This document shows positions 24,998 to 32,819 of a DNA stretch of 64,000 nt, piece by piece. Below the pieces are notes generated by a model. It made no database searches. It saw only the letters and a list, made by a program, of their open reading frames with translations, and was not told where the DNA came from. This DNA comes from Teichococcus aestuarii (GTDB lineage: Bacteria > Pseudomonadota > Alphaproteobacteria > Acetobacterales > Acetobacteraceae). The stretch is taken from NCBI RefSeq assembly GCF_003116135.1, contig NZ_PDOA01000008.1, forward strand, positions 1 through 64,000. Direction: 5' to 3'. The first letter of the stretch is position 1. The number at the start of each line of letters is the position of its first letter. Position numbers and translations under genes: made by a program.

Positions 24998-25935
24998 GCA
25001 GGTCCCGCCTCGAAATTCTCGCCGGCCTGGCCGGCGCGCTGCTGCTGGTGCTGATCGCCTGGGGCGTGCCCTGGCTGCGCTTCGTGCTGACCATCGCGCT
25101 CGCCAAGGGCATCACGGTGCTCGGCATCCTGCTGCTGCTGCGCGCGGGGCAGGTGAGCTTCGGCCATGCCATGTATGTCGCCATCGCCGCCTACACCGTG
25201 GCCTTCGTGGCGCCCCGCATGCCGGAGGTGCTGCTGCTGCTGCCGCTGGCGGCGCTGGCCTCCACCGCGGTGGGGCTGGTGGTCGGCCTGTTCGTCATGC
25301 GCTACCGCGAGATCTTCTTCGGCATGCTGAACCTGGCGCTCAGCATGGTGTTCTACTCGCTGCTGGAGAAGCTCTACACCATCACCCACGGCACGGACGG
25401 CATCCGCCTCCCCGTGCCCACCTTCCTCGGCCAGACCCTCACCGGCCCCACCTATGAATGGGCGGTGTTCGGCATCGCGCTGGTGCTGGCGATCGGCTTC
25501 GCGCTGCTGGTGCGGGTCTACCTCGCCGCCCCGCTCGGCCAGGCGCTGGCCGGGATCAAGACGCGCGAGGCGCGGCTGGAGTTCATGGGCGTGCCGGCGC
25601 GCTACGTGCTGCTCTCCGCCTACGCGCTCTCGGCGCTGATGGCGGGCTGCGGCGGCACCATCATCGCGCTCACCTCCCGCCACGTGACGCCGGCGCTGGC
25701 CTACTGGACCGCCTCGGGCGAGCTGGTGTTCATCGCCATCCTGGGCGGCGCGGGCAGCGTGCTGGGCGCCTTCCTCGGCGCCGTCGTCTATGAGCTGACG
25801 CGGGTCTACGCGGCGGCCAACCTGGCCGATGCCTGGCAGCTCATCCTCGGCACGGTGCTGCTGCTGGTCATCCTGTTCGCGCCGGGCGGGCTGGTCGGCA
25901 TGGCGCAGGGTCTGCGGCGGAGGAAATCGGCATGA
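24994..25935 (+). CDS. livM: second LIV-type permease LivM
   Basis: The 313-residue membrane protein carries RAGQVSFGHAMYVAIAAY (about 50-67), corresponding to the LivM G-Q-x-S-F-G-H motif, and an EAA-like loop (LAGIKTREARLEFMGVPARY, about 184-203). It starts with an ATGA overlap to livH and ends with an ATGA overlap to livG. It pairs with the LivH at 24062-24997. Confidence 0.9.
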   Translation: MSRSRLEILAGLAGALLLVLIAWGVPWLRFVLTIALAKGITVLGILLLLRAGQVSFGHAMYVAIAAYTVAFVAPRMPEVLLLLPLAALASTAVGLVVGLFVMRYREIFFGMLNLALSMVFYSLLEKLYTITHGTDGIRLPVPTFLGQTLTGPTYEWAVFGIALVLAIGFALLVRVYLAAPLGQALAGIKTREARLEFMGVPARYVLLSAYALSALMAGCGGTIIALTSRHVTPALAYWTASGELVFIAILGGAGSVLGAFLGAVVYELTRVYAAANLADAWQLILGTVLLLVILFAPGGLVGMAQGLRRRKSA

Positions 25936-26702
25936 GCGTGCTGCTCTCGGCGCAGGATCTGCGCCTCGCCTTCGGCGGCGTGAAGGCCGCCGACGGCATC
26001 AACCTCGACGTGATGGAACGCGAGTTCCTGGCCATCATCGGTCCCAACGGCGCGGGCAAGACCACCTTCATCAACATGAGCACCGGCCACCTGCGGCCGC
26101 AGGGCGGCTCCATCACCTACCAGGGCCGGCAGGTGCTGGGGATGAAGCCGCGCGACATCGTCCGCATGGGCATCGCCCGCTCCTTCCAGCTGCCGCAGCT
26201 CTTCACCGAGCACACGGTGCTGGAGAACGCGGCCATGGCGGTGGCCGCGCGGGAGGGCACCTTCTCGCCCTTCCGCCCGCTGCTGCGCCCGGCCTTCCGG
26301 GCGGAGGCGGAGGCGCTGCTGGAGCGCTTCGGCCTCACCGCCGCCGCGCACCAGCGGGCGGATGCGCTGAACGAGGGCACCCGCAAGCTCACCGACATCG
26401 CCATGGCGGTGGCCATGAAGCCGCGCCTGCTGCTGATGGACGAGCCGACCAGCGGCGTCGCCGCCGCCGACAAGATGGCGGTGGTGGAGACGCTGGCGCG
26501 GGTGCTGCGCGAGGCCGGCGTGACGGCGGTGTTCGTCGAGCACGACATGGACGTGGTGGCGCGCATCGCCGACCGCGTGGCGGTGTGGGGGCAGGGCCGG
26601 ATCGCGGCGCTCGGCCCGCCGGAGCAGGTCCTGTCCGACCCCATGGTGCAGCGCGACGTCATTGGCATCCAGCCCGGTGGAGGCGCCCATGCTGCGGCTT
26701 GA
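25932..26702 (+). CDS. livG: second LIV-type ATPase LivG
   Basis: The 256-residue ATPase has Walker A GPNGAGKT (about 37-44), the LivG feature GIARSFQLPQLFTEHTVLEN (about 80-99), a degenerate signature DALNEGTRKLTDIAMAV in place of LSGG, and Walker B LLLMDEP with the switch histidine in FVEHDMD. The reading frame overlaps the start of livF by 14 bases. It energises the second LIV importer. Confidence 0.9.
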   Translation: MSVLLSAQDLRLAFGGVKAADGINLDVMEREFLAIIGPNGAGKTTFINMSTGHLRPQGGSITYQGRQVLGMKPRDIVRMGIARSFQLPQLFTEHTVLENAAMAVAAREGTFSPFRPLLRPAFRAEAEALLERFGLTAAAHQRADALNEGTRKLTDIAMAVAMKPRLLLMDEPTSGVAAADKMAVVETLARVLREAGVTAVFVEHDMDVVARIADRVAVWGQGRIAALGPPEQVLSDPMVQRDVIGIQPGGGAHAAA

Positions 26703-27363
26703 GAATGTCTCGGTGGATATCGCCGGCGCGCCGGTGCTGCGCGGCGTCAACCTGGCGGTGCCGCCCGGTGGCCGGGTGGCGCTGATCGGCCGCAACGGCG
26801 CCGGCAAGACCACCACCCTGCGCGCGCTGATGGGGCTGCTGCCGGTGCGCGGCGGCAACATCGTCGTCGACGGGCAGAACTGCACGGGCGCCCCCGCGTA
26901 TCGCCGCGCGGCGCTCGGCATCGGCTACGCGCCGGAGGAGCGGCGGCTGTTCGGCAGCTTCACCGTGCTGGAGAACCTCCGCCTGCCGGCCGAGGTGCTG
27001 CGGCTGCCCCAGCCCGAGATGGCGCGGCGGCTGGACCTCGTCCTCACCCTGCTGCCCGAACTGCGCGACTTCGCGCCGCGCAAGGCGGCGGGGCTCTCGG
27101 GCGGGCAGGGCAAGATGGTGGCGCTGGGCCGGGCGCTGATGGTGGGCACCCGCGCCGTGCTGCTCGACGAGCCCTTCCAGGGCCTCGCCCCCGCCTTGGC
27201 GCAACGCTACGCCGAGGCGCTGGCGCGGCTGCGCGACGCGCTGCCCGATGTCGCCATCCTGATCACCGAGAGCAGCCCGGCCCTGTTGCGGCAACTGGTC
27301 GAGCAGACCTTCGTGATCGAGCGCGGCGAGATCCTGGACCCGGCGGATGCGCTGACGGATTGA
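26689..27363 (+). CDS. livF: second LIV-type ATPase LivF
   Basis: The 224-residue ATPase has Walker A GRNGAGKT (about 37-44), GYAPEERRLFGSFTVLENL (about 83-101), signature LSGGQGKMVALGRAL and Walker B AVLLDEPFQGLAPAL. The usual switch histidine is replaced: after the Walker B strand the sequence reads ILITESSPAL where VEQ or TH is normal, which may slow ATP turnover. The start at 26689 was chosen for its GGAGG site within the end of livG. Confidence 0.88.
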   Translation: MLRLENVSVDIAGAPVLRGVNLAVPPGGRVALIGRNGAGKTTTLRALMGLLPVRGGNIVVDGQNCTGAPAYRRAALGIGYAPEERRLFGSFTVLENLRLPAEVLRLPQPEMARRLDLVLTLLPELRDFAPRKAAGLSGGQGKMVALGRALMVGTRAVLLDEPFQGLAPALAQRYAEALARLRDALPDVAILITESSPALLRQLVEQTFVIERGEILDPADALTD

Positions 27364-27416
27364 CCGACAATCTCGTTTTCCGCAAGCTGCGGCCCATCAT
27401 CAGGGAGGATGGGCCG

Positions 27417-27818
27417 ATGGCCGAGAGCGAGATGTTCGAGAAGGGCCTGGAGATGCGCCGCAAGGTGCTCGGCAGCGAGTACGTGGACGGCAGCATCGCC
27501 AGGGCCGACGACTTCATGATGGCCTTCCAGCGCATCACCACCGAATGGTGCTGGGGCTATGCCTGGAACCGCCCGGGGCTGGAGCCGAAGACGCGCAGCA
27601 TGCTGAACCTCGCCATGCTGACGGCGCTCGGCAAGACGCCCGAGATCAAGCTGCATGTGAAGGGGGCGCTGAACAACGGCGTCACCGTGGAGGAGATCAA
27701 GGAGATCCTGCTGCACGCCACGGTCTATTCCGGCATACCGGCCGGGCTCGATGCCTTCAAGGCGGCGCATGAGGTGCTGAAGGCCGAGGGCGCGCTGCCC
27801 GAGAAGCCGGCGGAATGA
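27417..27818 (+). CDS. carboxymuconolactone decarboxylase family protein
   Basis: The 133-residue protein has the CMD fold signature: a W-N-R-P-G-L-E-P-K-T-R-S-M-L segment near 55, then a H-V-K-G-A-L-N-N-G-V-T-x-E-E-I-K-E stretch near 85 and LLHATVYSGIPAG (about 102-114). It is closest to the PcaC branch (no CxxC redox motif, so not AhpD). ATG 27417 is preceded by AGGGAGGA. PcaC decarboxylates 4-carboxymuconolactone, but many homologues in unrelated catabolic operons act on other lactones or beta-keto acids. No other protocatechuate genes are nearby, so the reaction here is open. Confidence 0.85.
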   Translation: MAESEMFEKGLEMRRKVLGSEYVDGSIARADDFMMAFQRITTEWCWGYAWNRPGLEPKTRSMLNLAMLTALGKTPEIKLHVKGALNNGVTVEEIKEILLHATVYSGIPAGLDAFKAAHEVLKAEGALPEKPAE

Positions 27819-28735
27819 GCGAGGGCGCGATCCGCCGCATCGGCTTCGTCGGCATCGGCAACATGGGCTGGCCGATGGCGGCCAACCTGCTGAAGGCGGG
27901 CTTCGCGGTGACGGTGGCCGACGCCGTCCCCAACCGCGCGCGGGACTTCGCCCGCGAGGTGGGCGGCCAGGCCGCCGCCGGCGCCGCCGAGGCCGCTGCG
28001 GGGGCCGACGCGGTCATCACCATCCTGCCCACCAGCAAGCATGTGGCGGCGGTGGTGGAGGAGATGCTGGAGGGCCTGCCCGCCGGCGCGGTGGTGATCG
28101 AGATGTCCTCCGGCGTGCCGGGTGTCACGCGGCAACTGGCGGAGCGCCTGGCCGCGAAGGGCTGCGCGATGGCCGACTGCCCCGTCTCGGGCGGCGTGCC
28201 GCGCGCCCGCATGGGGGAGCTGGCCATCATGGCCGGCGGCGAGACGGCGGTGCTCGACCGCATCGAGCCGGTGCTGCAGGCGGTGGGCACTTCCGTGCAC
28301 CGCTGCGGCGGCATCGGCAACGCCCAGGCGATGAAGGCGCTGAACAACCTCGTCTCGGCCGGCGGCTTCCTGATCGGCATCGAGGCGCTGCTGATCGGCC
28401 AGAAATTCGGCCTCGACCCGGCGCTGATGGTCGATGCGCTGAACAGCTCGACCGGCATGAACAACAGCACGCAGAAGAAGTTCAAGCAGTTCGTGCTGTC
28501 GCGTCGCTTCGATTCCGGCTTCGGGCTGGACCTGATGGTGAAGGACCTCTCCATCGCCCTGGAGGTGGGGCGGGAGAGCGGCACGCCGACGCCCTTCGCC
28601 GCGCTGTGCCGCGAGATGTGGGCCAGCGCCGGCACGCTGCTTGGGCCGGGGCAGGACCATACCGCCGTGGCCCAGCTTGTCGAGCAGCTCGGCGGGCAGG
28701 CGCTGGGCGGCGGCAACGGCAGCAGCCAGAGCTGA
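27815..28735 (+). CDS. 3-hydroxyisobutyrate dehydrogenase family oxidoreductase
   Basis: The 306-residue NAD(P) enzyme has the N-terminal FVGIGNMGWPMAANLLKAGF (about 10-29), the substrate motif D-C-P-V-S-G-G-V-P-R-A near 125, and the catalytic lysine in QAMKALNNL (about 171-179). Relatives act on 3-hydroxyisobutyrate, tartronate semialdehyde, or 2-(hydroxymethyl)glutarate. Its ATG overlaps the CMD-like stop (ATGA), and a strong terminator follows at 28739, so it closes the divergent plus-strand arm. A beta-hydroxy acid dehydrogenase role in the same unidentified pathway is likely. Confidence 0.88.
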   Translation: MSEGAIRRIGFVGIGNMGWPMAANLLKAGFAVTVADAVPNRARDFAREVGGQAAAGAAEAAAGADAVITILPTSKHVAAVVEEMLEGLPAGAVVIEMSSGVPGVTRQLAERLAAKGCAMADCPVSGGVPRARMGELAIMAGGETAVLDRIEPVLQAVGTSVHRCGGIGNAQAMKALNNLVSAGGFLIGIEALLIGQKFGLDPALMVDALNSSTGMNNSTQKKFKQFVLSRRFDSGFGLDLMVKDLSIALEVGRESGTPTPFAALCREMWASAGTLLGPGQDHTAVAQLVEQLGGQALGGGNGSSQS

Positions 28736-28738
28736 GAA

Positions 28739-28773
28739 CGCGGCCAGGAGCGGCGGCACCGCTTCTGGCCGCG
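28739..28773 (+). terminator. strong stem-loop ending the LIV-2/CMD/HIBADH operon
   Basis: A 15-bp stem, CGCGGCCAGGAGCGG paired with CCGCTTCTGGCCGCG (one G-U pair), with a five-base loop, starts 3 bases after the stop codon. Confidence 0.7.
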
Positions 28774-29051
28774 CCAGCCTCCCGGCGGCGTGCCCGCCCG
28801 GCCTCCACCCCCGAGACAATTCCGCCCCTGAGCCCACGGAACGAAGGCCGCGTGCCGGCGTTCCGCATCTGGCCGTGGACACGTCCTGGTGCCGGAACCG
28901 CCAGCCATTCGGTCCGGCAACACAACAGTTAAATAACTTGCAATCTTCTCGGAAAATTGCGATACACTTGAAGATAAAGAAACTATACTTCGCGCCTTCA
29001 TTCTGTTGCAGACCCATATCCTCGGCCGGGGATGTATTTTCGGGAAAAGTC
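28774..29051 (+). promoter_or_regulatory. AT-rich promoter region of the ptsN-like/mrp operon
   Basis: After the terminator no gene is seen. The second half (about 28915-29050) is strikingly AT-rich. A possible housekeeping promoter is TTGCAA (28938-28943), 17 bases, GATACA (28961-28966), giving a leader of about 80 bases before the EIIA-like gene. No further operator is evident to me. Confidence 0.35.
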
Positions 29052-29525
29052 ATGGCCATCAAAAAACTCTTCAGCGGAGAGGATTCTGTTCTTTCTCTTT
29101 CTCCAGGAGACAAGAAGGAGCTTCTCGAGATGCTGGCGCAGGAAGCCTCCGCCCGCCTGTCCTATGACGGGCCGACGGTGCTGGATGCCCTGCAGGCGCG
29201 GGAAAGGCTTGGCTCCACCGCGCTCGGCCGTGGCGTCGGCCTGCCCCACACGCGGCTGGAGGGGCTGGGCACGCCGCTGGCCCTGCTGGCCCGCCTGACA
29301 CGGCCGATCGACTTCGAAGCGCGGGACGGCGAGCCGGTCGATCTGGTCTTCATGGTCCTGTGGCCGGAGAACAGCGCGGAAGGCTTCCTGCCGGCGCTCT
29401 CGGGCATCTGCCGCGTGCTGCGGGGCAACCAGCTGCCGCGCCAGCTCCGCCAGGCACGCTCCGGCGCCGAGGCGCTCGCCATGCTTCAGGCCGCGGAGGT
29501 GGACAGTCCCGACGAGGCTGTCTGA
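29052..29525 (+). CDS. PTS EIIA-Ntr (PtsN)-like regulatory protein
   Basis: The 157-residue protein is a single EIIA domain of the mannitol/fructose/Ntr class. The phosphoacceptor histidine is H66 in GVGLPHTRLEGL, followed by PLALLARLTRPIDFEARDGEPVD-type sequence (about 76-98) matching the PtsN domain. It has no EIIB or EIIC partner, so it is a regulator rather than a sugar transporter component. It lies 76 bases upstream of the Mrp antiporter operon on the same strand. PtsN is known to control potassium transport in enterobacteria, which makes a link to the antiporter plausible. The DNA upstream is AT-rich. Confidence 0.85.
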   Translation: MAIKKLFSGEDSVLSLSPGDKKELLEMLAQEASARLSYDGPTVLDALQARERLGSTALGRGVGLPHTRLEGLGTPLALLARLTRPIDFEARDGEPVDLVFMVLWPENSAEGFLPALSGICRVLRGNQLPRQLRQARSGAEALAMLQAAEVDSPDEAV

Positions 29526-29601
29526 GCCCGCCCGCCTCCTCTGCGGGGCACCCATCACTCCGCCGCCCTTCTTCCCGGCCTGAAGGAGAGAACCGCCGCT
29601 G

Positions 29602-32475
29602 ATGCCTGATGCTCTTTACCTTTCGACGGCGATCGGCCTGCCCTATCTCGGGGCGCTGGTCACCGCGCTGCTGCCGGCCAATGCCCGCAGGCTGGAATCC
29701 TGGCTGGCCGGTGCCGTCGCGCTGCTGACGCTCACCATGGTGTGGCTCTGCTACTATCCCACCATCGCCGAGGGCGGGGTGGTCCGCGCCGAGATCGCCT
29801 GGGTGCCGCAGCTCGGGCTGAACCTGGTCCTGCGGCTGGACGGCCTGGCCTCGGTCTTCGCGGTGATGGTGGCGGGCATCGGGCTGCTGGTCGTGCTCTA
29901 CGCGCGCTACTACATGTCCTCGGACGACCCGATCCCGCGCTTCTTCGCCTTCCTGCTCGCCTTCATGGGCTCGATGATGGGGCTGGTGCTGTCGGGCAAC
30001 CTGATCCAGCTCGTCTTCTTCTGGGAGCTGACCAGCCTCTTCTCCTTCCTGCTGATCGGCTACTGGCAGCACTCCGCCCAGGCGCGGGACGGCGCGCGCA
30101 TGGCGCTCACCGTCACCGCCAGCGGCGGGCTGGCGCTGTTGGCGGGCGTGCTGCTGCTCGGCCACATCGTCGGCAGCTACGACCTGGACCGGGTGCTGGC
30201 CTCGGGCGATGTCATCCGCGCCCACCCGCTCTACCTGCCGGCGCTGGTCCTGGTCCTGCTGGGCGCCCTCACCAAGAGCGCGCAGTTCCCCTTCCACTTC
30301 TGGCTGCCGCACGCCATGGCGGCGCCCACCCCCGTCTCGGCCTACCTGCACTCGGCGACGCTGGTGAAGGCCGGCATCTTCCTGATGGCGCGGCTCTGGC
30401 CGGTGATGGCCGGCACCGACGCCTGGTTCTGGATCCTCGGCAGCGCGGGCATGATCACGCTGCTGCTCGGCGCCTATGTCGCCATCTTCCAGCACGACAT
30501 GAAGGGGCTGCTGGCCTATTCCACCATCAGCCATCTCGGGCTGATCACGGTGCTGCTCAGCCTCAACAGCCCGCTGGCCATGGTGGCGGCGATCTTCCAC
30601 ACCATGAACCATGCCACCTTCAAGGCCTCGCTGTTCATGGCCGCCGGCATCATCGACCACGAGACCGGCACGCGCGACATCCGCAGGCTCTCGGGCCTCA
30701 ACGCCACCATGCCCTTCACGGCGCGGCTGGCGATGGTGGCCGCCGCCGCCATGGCGGGCGTGCCGCTGCTGAACGGCTTCATCTCCAAGGAGATGTTCAT
30801 CACCGAGACGCTGTCGGCCTCGACGGCGCCCACCCTCCTGCACAGCCTGCTGCCGCTCGGCGCGGCGCTCGCCAGCATCTTCGCGGTGGCCTACTCGCTG
30901 CGCTTCATCCACGGCGCCTTCTTCGGCCCCACCACCGGCGACATGCCGCACACCCCGCACGAGCCGCCGCAATGGATGCGCCTGCCGGTGGAGGTGCTGG
31001 TGTTCGGCTGCATGGTGGTGGGCATCCTGCCCGCCGCCACCATCGGGCCGTTCCTCGATGTCGCGGTGCGCTCGGTGCTGGGGGAGGCCACGCCCTATTA
31101 CAGCCTGGCGGTCTGGCACGGCTTCAACCTGCCGCTGGTGATGAGCCTCATCGCCCTGGCCGGCGGCGCGCTGCTCTACCGCCTGCTGCAACGCCACCTG
31201 AACGCCGGCATCGACGGCACGCCGCTGCTGCGCCGCCTGGACGGAAGGCGCCTGTTCGACCGGGTGATGGTCTTCCTCTCCTGGCGCTTCGCCCGCACGC
31301 TGGAGCGGCTGCTCGGCACCAGCCGGCTGCAGACCCAGCTGCGGCTGATGGTCTGCGTCACCATCCTGGCCGCGGTACTGGCGCTGGCGCCGCATGATTT
31401 CGGCCTCGGCGTGCTGCAGCTGAGCCCGGCCGATCCGGTGATCGGGCTGGTCTGGCTGGCGGGCAGCCTCTGCGCCCTGGCGGCCGCCTACCAGGCCAAG
31501 TACCACCGGCTGGCGGCGCTGGTGCTGCTGGGCGGCGCCGGGCTCGCGGTCTGCATCACCTTCGTCTGGTTCTCGGCGCCCGACCTCGCGGTGACCCAGC
31601 TGCTGGTCGAGGTGGTGACGACGGTGCTGCTGCTGCTCGGCCTGCGCTGGATGCCCAAGCGCCTCGAGCTCGCCGGCTCCGGCCGGCTGCTGTCGCGGCT
31701 GCGGCGCTACCGCGACTTTGCCATCGCGCTGGGAGCGGGCCTGGGCCTGACCGCCATCTCCTACGCCACCATGACCCGCGTCTCGCCCGAGGGCATCTCC
31801 CGCTTCTTCCTGGAGCGCGCCTACACCGAGGGCGGCGGCACCAACGTGGTCAACGTCATCCTGGTGGATTTCCGCGGCTTCGACACCTTCGGCGAGATCA
31901 CGGTGCTCTGCATCGTGGCGCTCACCGTCTTCGCGCTGCTGCGCCGCTTCCGCCCGGCGCCGGAGAGCATCGGCGTGCCGGACCAGCAGCAGGGCGACGT
32001 GCGGAACTGGATGATGGTGCCCGCCGTCACCATGAAGCTGCTCTTCCCGCTGATCGGCGTGGTGGCGGTCTACCTGCTGCTGCGCGGGCACGACCTGCCG
32101 GGCGGCGGCTTCGCCGGCGGGCTGATGCTGGCCATCGCCATCCTGCTGCAATACATGGCCGGCGGCACGCGCTGGGTGGAGGACCACCTGCGCGTCCATC
32201 CGCTGCGCTGGATGTCGGCGGGGCTGCTGCTGGCCGGCGGCACGGGGCTCGCCGCCATGGCCTTCGGGCAACCCTTCCTGACCTCCTACTTCGCCTATGC
32301 CGATCTCGGCTGGCTCGGCAAGTTGCCGGTGGCCAGCGCGCTGATCTTCGACATCGGCGTCTTCGCCCTGGTGTTCGGCGCCACGGTGCTGATGCTGATC
32401 GCCATCGCCCACCAGTCGGTGCGCAGCCAGCGCGCCGCCCCGACACCCCCGCCGGCCCCGCAGGAGGAGCGCTGA
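29602..32475 (+). CDS. mrpA: Mrp/Pha cation:proton antiporter, fused A and B subunits
   Basis: The 957-residue membrane protein begins with the NuoL/MrpA-like proton-conducting part (proton-antiporter motif region about 105-420, including LTKSAQFPFHFWLPHAMAAP near 225-244 and GLLAYSTISHLGL near 300). It continues into the MrpA C-terminal part and ends with a MnhB/MrpB domain (about 800-945, with LLLRGHDLPGGGFAGGLM near 829). Fused A-B subunits are normal for the Pha/Mrp systems of rhizobia and relatives. The complex exports sodium or potassium in exchange for protons and supports alkali and salt tolerance. The ATG has an AAGGAGAG site upstream. Confidence 0.93.
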   Translation: MPDALYLSTAIGLPYLGALVTALLPANARRLESWLAGAVALLTLTMVWLCYYPTIAEGGVVRAEIAWVPQLGLNLVLRLDGLASVFAVMVAGIGLLVVLYARYYMSSDDPIPRFFAFLLAFMGSMMGLVLSGNLIQLVFFWELTSLFSFLLIGYWQHSAQARDGARMALTVTASGGLALLAGVLLLGHIVGSYDLDRVLASGDVIRAHPLYLPALVLVLLGALTKSAQFPFHFWLPHAMAAPTPVSAYLHSATLVKAGIFLMARLWPVMAGTDAWFWILGSAGMITLLLGAYVAIFQHDMKGLLAYSTISHLGLITVLLSLNSPLAMVAAIFHTMNHATFKASLFMAAGIIDHETGTRDIRRLSGLNATMPFTARLAMVAAAAMAGVPLLNGFISKEMFITETLSASTAPTLLHSLLPLGAALASIFAVAYSLRFIHGAFFGPTTGDMPHTPHEPPQWMRLPVEVLVFGCMVVGILPAATIGPFLDVAVRSVLGEATPYYSLAVWHGFNLPLVMSLIALAGGALLYRLLQRHLNAGIDGTPLLRRLDGRRLFDRVMVFLSWRFARTLERLLGTSRLQTQLRLMVCVTILAAVLALAPHDFGLGVLQLSPADPVIGLVWLAGSLCALAAAYQAKYHRLAALVLLGGAGLAVCITFVWFSAPDLAVTQLLVEVVTTVLLLLGLRWMPKRLELAGSGRLLSRLRRYRDFAIALGAGLGLTAISYATMTRVSPEGISRFFLERAYTEGGGTNVVNVILVDFRGFDTFGEITVLCIVALTVFALLRRFRPAPESIGVPDQQQGDVRNWMMVPAVTMKLLFPLIGVVAVYLLLRGHDLPGGGFAGGLMLAIAILLQYMAGGTRWVEDHLRVHPLRWMSAGLLLAGGTGLAAMAFGQPFLTSYFAYADLGWLGKLPVASALIFDIGVFALVFGATVLMLIAIAHQSVRSQRAAPTPPPAPQEER

Positions 32476-32819
32476 TGGAACTCATCCTGGCCCTGAGCAT
32501 CGGCGTGCTGGGCGGCTCGGGCGTGTGGCTGCTGATGCGGCCGCGCACCTTTCAGCTCATCATCGGGCTTTCGCTGCTCTCCTACGCGGTCAACCTGTTC
32601 ATCTTCAGCATGGGCCGCTTCCCCGTGGGGCGGCCGCCCGTGCTGGAGCCCGGCACCGCCGGCGACCCGGCGCAGTATGCCGACCCGCTGCCGCAGGCGC
32701 TGGTGCTCACCGCCATCGTCATCGGCTTCGCCACCACGGCACTGTTCCTGGTGGTGATGCTGGCCGCGCGCGGCCTGACCGGCGGCGACCATGTGGACGG
32801 GCGGAGGCAGGACCATTGA
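32475..32819 (+). CDS. mrpC: Mrp antiporter subunit C (NuoK-like)
   Basis: The 114-residue protein has three predicted membrane segments and resembles NuoK: GVLGGSGVWLLMRPRTFQL (about 8-26), GLSLLSYAVNLFIFSMG (about 29-45) and VLTAIVIGFATTALFLVV (about 75-92), the usual MrpC layout. It overlaps the mrpA stop by one base and the mrpD start by four. Confidence 0.92.
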   Translation: MELILALSIGVLGGSGVWLLMRPRTFQLIIGLSLLSYAVNLFIFSMGRFPVGRPPVLEPGTAGDPAQYADPLPQALVLTAIVIGFATTALFLVVMLAARGLTGGDHVDGRRQDH

